From G965213525 sp965213525 (GTDB lineage Bacteria > Actinomycetota > Acidimicrobiia > Acidimicrobiales > Poriferisodalaceae), in the NCBI GenBank assembly GCA_965213525.1, contig OZ243889.1, positions 558,001-622,000 of the forward strand: 64,000 bases of DNA, read 5' to 3'. Under the pieces are notes generated by a model. It searched no databases. It had not been told where the DNA came from and saw only the letters and a program-made list of their open reading frames with translations. Below, one piece after another: positions 61,343-64,000 of the stretch; the stretch's first letter is position 1; each line of letters starts with the position of its first letter. A program made the position numbers and the translations under genes.

Positions 61343-61935
61343 AAAGTCCCGTGATGAACGGTGGGAGCATGGCCGTGACAACGAGGCAAACGCTTTGGCG
61401 AGTGAGCTGACGTGACACGCAACGCGTTTCGTGGTCAGATGATCTACGAAAGCCGTTCATGTGACTGGTTCCTTTCAAGAGGCGGTCATGTGGATGGGGC
61501 CCTGGGGAGTTGCAGCTCCTCAGGGCCAGTTCGATGTCGGAGCTCATTAGATCACAGTGGTGTGCGCGCCAACGGGAGGTCGGCGGAAATTGCAGAAGTG
61601 CTCCGGCGCTCGAACACGGTGCGTCCGCGCCACCCGGCCTCCCCTGATGCCCCGTCTGCCGAATGCACGCCGCTGTTCACCGGTGAAGACGGGCGACAGC
61701 TTGTGGTCGCGAAGGCTCGTAAGATTGTGGCGTCAACCCATTTGTGACGGCCACAGGGTCGGCGTCCCTCGAAGCTGGGACGTGCATCATCGGGTCGGTC
61801 AAGTTTCTGAGGTGCGCGGCGGTCCAAAATCACATGCCTGCGGCACCGCTAGCAAAAACTCGGCGGGCGTGTCTTGTCATGCCCTGAAGCGGCGCCTGCG
61901 ACGTGGCGACCCGTTGGAGTCCACTCCGGAGCCCC
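61343..61935. other. decayed stretch without recognisable gene
   Basis: About 590 bases with less GC and irregular codon use. Short frames on either strand match nothing I know. A 12-bp-stem hairpin lies at 61498-61527. This is most likely eroded DNA of the conjugative element. Confidence 0.5.
61498..61527. terminator. perfect 12-bp stem hairpin, terminator-like
   Basis: GGCCCTGGGGAG and CTCCTCAGGGCC pair over 12 positions (one G-T) around the loop TTGCAG. It has no run of T on either side, so it is not a standard intrinsic terminator. It could be a transcription stop in high-GC DNA, an RNA fold or a recombination site of the element. Confidence 0.4.
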
Positions 61936-62266
61936 CTAGCGAACCTCCAGTGCGCGGGCGGTCAGCGCTCGGTACCGGCTGCTCGGTGTCTGATGGAGGG
62001 CCCCCTCGAGCTGACCAACGGGCAGACGACGGGGGCGGGCGACGATGGGTGCGTCGGGACCGATCTCGAAGAAGGTGGGTCCGTGGTCTTGCCGTGCGAG
62101 GCCGGCGGTGAGCTGTTGGAGGGGCGGGGTGTGGCCAGCCTCGGCGCCGTGGGCCTCGGGGTCGGTCTGGCGTCCGACGGTCCCGATGTGGTTGGCGGTC
62201 TGGCCCCTTGTGATGGCGACGTAGAGCTCGGCCCGGGTGGCCGAGGGGTGAGGAGGCTGGTAAAGG
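61936..62266 (-). pseudogene. 3' part of a MobF-type relaxase/helicase gene, cut by an insertion sequence
   Basis: The minus strand encodes PSATRAELYVAITRGQTANHIGT, a hallmark of the C-terminal helicase end of TraA/MobF relaxases (S...R.ELYVAITRGR..N), and continues to a stop at 61936. The part before it is found on the far side of the insertion sequence (63685-64000). Even after removing the insertion sequence and one copy of the 8-bp duplication, the join is out of frame by one base near TCACCCCTCGG, so the gene was already decayed or decayed later. Confidence 0.75.
62259..62266. repeat. 8-bp target site duplication, left copy
   Basis: GGTAAAGG flanks the insertion sequence on the left and is repeated exactly at 63677-63684 on the right. 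ISL3-family elements make 8-bp duplications. Confidence 0.92.
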
Positions 62267-62288
62267 GGCTCTTCGCGTCTGAGCGGGG

Positions 62289-63578
62289 TCATGGGGTGAT
62301 CGTGGCGAGCAGTGTCCAGTTCGGTCGGCCCGCGTAGAGCAGGGCTCGGACCCGGAAGTTGGCGAAGGACCGGAACCCGAACGCCACCCGCTTGACCCGC
62401 TTGGCGAGGTTGTTCATCGACTCGGTCGGCCCGTTGGTGAATCGACAGTGGTGCCAGGCGAGGATCTGGGCGCGCCAGCGTCGCACGGTGCGTCCGAGGC
62501 GACGAACCTCGGGCGGCATCGAGGGGTCGGTGGTGTCGGCGATGAACTCCCCGAGCCAGCTCTCAGCGGTATCGACATCGAGGTCGTACACGCCGCGCAG
62601 GGTCTCTTTGGCCGACCAGGCCAGCGCGACTTCGCCGTGAGGATCACCAGCAGCGAGCAGGCCACGCACTCGTTCGCGCTGGCCGTCGGTGAGACGTTCC
62701 GAGGCCATCGAGAGCCGCCGCCGCGCCCGGTACAGCGGATCGTCGCGGCGGCCACGATGCCCGAGGGTGTCCTGTTGGACTCGTCGGCGGCACTCGTCGA
62801 GGGCCTGGGTTGGCGACCCGGTTGACGTGGAAGGGGTCGGCGACCTGGGTGGCGTCGGGCAGGACCAGATCGAAGGCGGCCCGGTAGGAGCCGGCCAGGT
62901 CCAGCGTCGCCCACCCCACCCCAGCGATCCACTCATCGCTGCGAGCTCGGAACCAGTCGACGGGTGCGGTGCTATTGCGGCCCTCGACGATCTCGAGGAG
63001 CTGTCCGGCGGCGACGTCGACGATCGAGCTCACCCACTCCTGGCGCCGGTAGCGGCCTCGCCGGACCATGAGCATCTCATCGAGCCCCACCGCTTCGGTG
63101 CTGGTGATCCGCTCCGGGTCCTCGATCAGGATCTCGCCGTAGGCGACCACGGCATCGTTGACGGTGTGCCACGCGCACCCGAGCTCAACCGCGACCTCGT
63201 TCACCGAGCGACCCCACCGACCCACCTGTTCGGTCACCCCAACGGCCAGCACGAGCGGTCATCGCCACCCGCTCCGATGCGATCGTCGGGCAGCTCTCGG
63301 TCCACGAGCCCGCCTCGCAGAACACCTCAGGGCAGCACCAGCGCCGCTTGCGCAGCTCGAGGATCGCCGGGCGACCGAAAGCACGGCAGATCGACCAGCT
63401 CCACCACCGGGCGGTCCTTGACCCGGGCCCGCTCCCCACAGGACTCGCACCACGGCCGAGTTGTGCGGGTCTCGATCAGCACCCGGATCGGCTCCCCGGG
63501 GTGGTCGTCGACGGCGAGGACGTTCACGTCGGGCAAGCCGACGAGACGCTCGCACATGCGCGTAGCGTTAATCTCCAC
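62289..63578 (-). pseudogene. ISL3-type transposase, frame broken at least three times
   Basis: Read from 63578: MCERLVGLPDVNVLAVDDHP and WCESCGERARVKDRPVVELVD (N-terminal zinc-binding part with CXXC), then a shift at about 63365 to GRPAILELRKRRWCCPEVFC, a shift near 63250 to GRWGRSVNEVAVELGCAWHT, EAVGLDEMLMVRRGRYR and DPFHVNRVAN (Asp residues of the DDE triad), and a shift near 62815 to QALDECRRRVQQ, WHHCRFTNGPTESMNNLAKR, whose Glu completes the triad. The pieces together make a full-length ISL3 transposase. Whether the shifts are real or sequencing indels cannot be told from the sequence. Confidence 0.88.
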
Positions 63579-63579
63579 T

Positions 63580-63629
63580 GGGGCCTCGAAGGTTCGTGAG
63601 TGTAGGAACCCCCGAGTCTTCGAGGCCCC
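63580..63629. repeat. 11-bp inverted repeat within the insertion sequence, subterminal
   Basis: GGGGCCTCGAA (63580-63590) and TTCGAGGCCCC (63619-63629) pair perfectly; inside them GGTTC and GAACC pair as well. It lies between the right inverted repeat and the transposase start and could be a transposase subterminal binding site or an RNA hairpin limiting translation from outside transcripts. Confidence 0.7.
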
Positions 63630-63676
63630 GACACATCACCCGCGGACCCTCACACCCCGCTCATTCGCGAAGCCCC

Positions 63677-63684
63677 GGTAAAGG
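63677..63684. repeat. 8-bp target site duplication, right copy
   Basis: GGTAAAGG, identical to the left copy at 62259-62266. Confidence 0.92.
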
Positions 63685-64000
63685 CGGGCAGCGTCTGGAA
63701 CTGAGTGCTGTAGCTGGTGAGGGCGTACGCATGATCGATGCCGGCGACACGTCGGCGGTCGGGATCGGGGTGGTGGTCGAAGAAGCTGCGGGCGATGACC
63801 CTGTGGCCGTCGAAGTCGACGACGAGGCGGTCCCCGGTGCTGGTGCTGCCGGCCGGGCTCGATGGCGGTGATGACGCCACGGGCGCCGTTGACGATGTGG
63901 CGTGCGGGGTGCCCGGCCGGGCGGAGTTGCGGGATGGCCGTCGGGGAGTGATGCGGTCGCCCGGGACGAAGAATCGTTCGTCGCTGGCGTCCAGTCCGTG
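63685..64000 (-). pseudogene. internal part of the MobF-type relaxase/helicase gene, cut by the window edge and the insertion sequence
   Basis: Minus-strand text: DASDERFFVPGDRIT, then in another frame HIVNGARGVITAIEP, then back to the first frame STSTGDRLVVDFDGHRVIA and GIDHAYALTSYSTQFQTLPA. This is the stretch (V)NG.RG.VTAID ... L.V.....R........L...... HAYALT..K.QG.T of the RecD-like helicase domain of TraA/MobF relaxases. The usual QGQT reads QFQT. Two compensating shifts of about 40 bases are seen around 63865-63915. The rest of the gene is outside the window. Confidence 0.72.

Larger units (their letters stand above)
62267..63676 (-). mobile_element. ISL3-family insertion sequence, 1410 bp
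   Basis: Ends are defined by imperfect 23-bp inverted repeats: 62267-62289 begins GGCTCTTCGCG and the reverse complement of 63654-63676 begins GGGGCTTCGCG, with the shared core TGAGCGGGGT; 19 of 23 positions agree. Exact 8-bp duplications GGTAAAGG flank it. The size is usual for ISL3 elements. The single transposase gene on the minus strand is frame-broken, so the copy is not self-mobile as written. Its stop codon overlaps the left inverted repeat. It has entered a MobF relaxase gene. Confidence 0.9.

Noticed and set aside
61557..62111. Open frame of 184 codons on the plus strand before the insertion sequence
   Set aside because: It is antisense to the relaxase remnant in its second half and has no recognisable motif in its first half.
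61467..62266. Left end of the insertion sequence at the GGTTCCT word near 61467
   Set aside because: Only seven bases match and no duplication is seen, whereas ends at 62267 and 63676 have 23-bp inverted repeats and exact 8-bp duplications.

Overview
ORGANISM. The DNA is very GC-rich, uses many GTG starts and 4-bp GTGA/ATGA overlaps, and encodes two cytochrome P450s, several acyl-CoA/CoA enzymes, a single-chain biotin-dependent acyl-CoA carboxylase, inositol-phosphate synthase, a fused CDGSH protein and lipoproteins with short lipoboxes. This fits a high-GC actinobacterium, perhaps of the Acidimicrobiia; that placement is inference, since no marker gene such as 16S rRNA is present. I found no rRNA, tRNA or CRISPR array. 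LAYOUT. 1-5.9 kb is chromosomal metabolism and envelope: inositol-phosphate synthase (cut by the window edge), an acyltransferase, an FAD oxidoreductase, a peptidoglycan-binding lipoprotein, a tyrosine phosphatase and an enoyl-CoA hydratase-like protein. 5.9-7.7 kb is a small accessory spot: a decayed DNRLRE/RHS-type fragment, a possible IS3 remnant and an MntA-HepT toxin-antitoxin pair. 7.7-24.5 kb holds HrpA helicase, a pyruvate kinase gene broken by two compensating indels, a beta-propeller lipoprotein, a peroxiredoxin, a chagasin-like inhibitor, two P450s, an FAD oxidoreductase coupled to an ECF41-like sigma factor, a thiolase and an acyl-CoA synthetase. 24.7-33.7 kb mixes a Phd/PIN pair, a 22-copy heptamer repeat, an SGNH hydrolase, a CDGSH protein, a trypsin-like protease, a CoA transferase, a stand-alone reverse transcriptase of the defence (Abi/UG) kind and a MazF-like pair. 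33.8-43 kb is metabolism again (acyl-CoA carboxylase, phosphofructokinase, carboxylesterase, nitroreductase, deoxyribose-phosphate aldolase) plus another antitoxin-PIN pair.

THE MOST UNUSUAL PART is 43.1-50 kb. A segment was duplicated, each copy carrying on the minus strand a secreted metzincin-type zinc protease whose stop codon overlaps (ATGA) the start of an unrecognised lipoprotein, and divergently on the plus strand an acyl-CoA synthetase. One copy is intact (46444-49953). The other has a frameshifted protease and only the first 150 codons of the synthetase. A third lipoprotein copy, also frameshifted, lies alone at 43.1-43.7 kb. Both proteases begin in a run of the heptamer ACCCGGC just upstream of the signal peptide, where a change of copy number changes the reading frame.

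50-59.7 kb has a dienelactone-hydrolase-like protein lacking its nucleophile, a lipoprotein, an M23 peptidase, an SRPBCC protein, an ABC ATPase with a TauE/SafE protein and a heterodimeric ABC exporter. 59.8-64 kb is a decayed integrative/conjugative element: a helicase pseudogene, an excisionase-like helix-turn-helix fragment and a MobF-type relaxase pseudogene interrupted by a 1410-bp ISL3-family element with an exact 8-bp target duplication. Several frames in the window are broken by single-base indels, so assembly error must be kept in mind for each of them.
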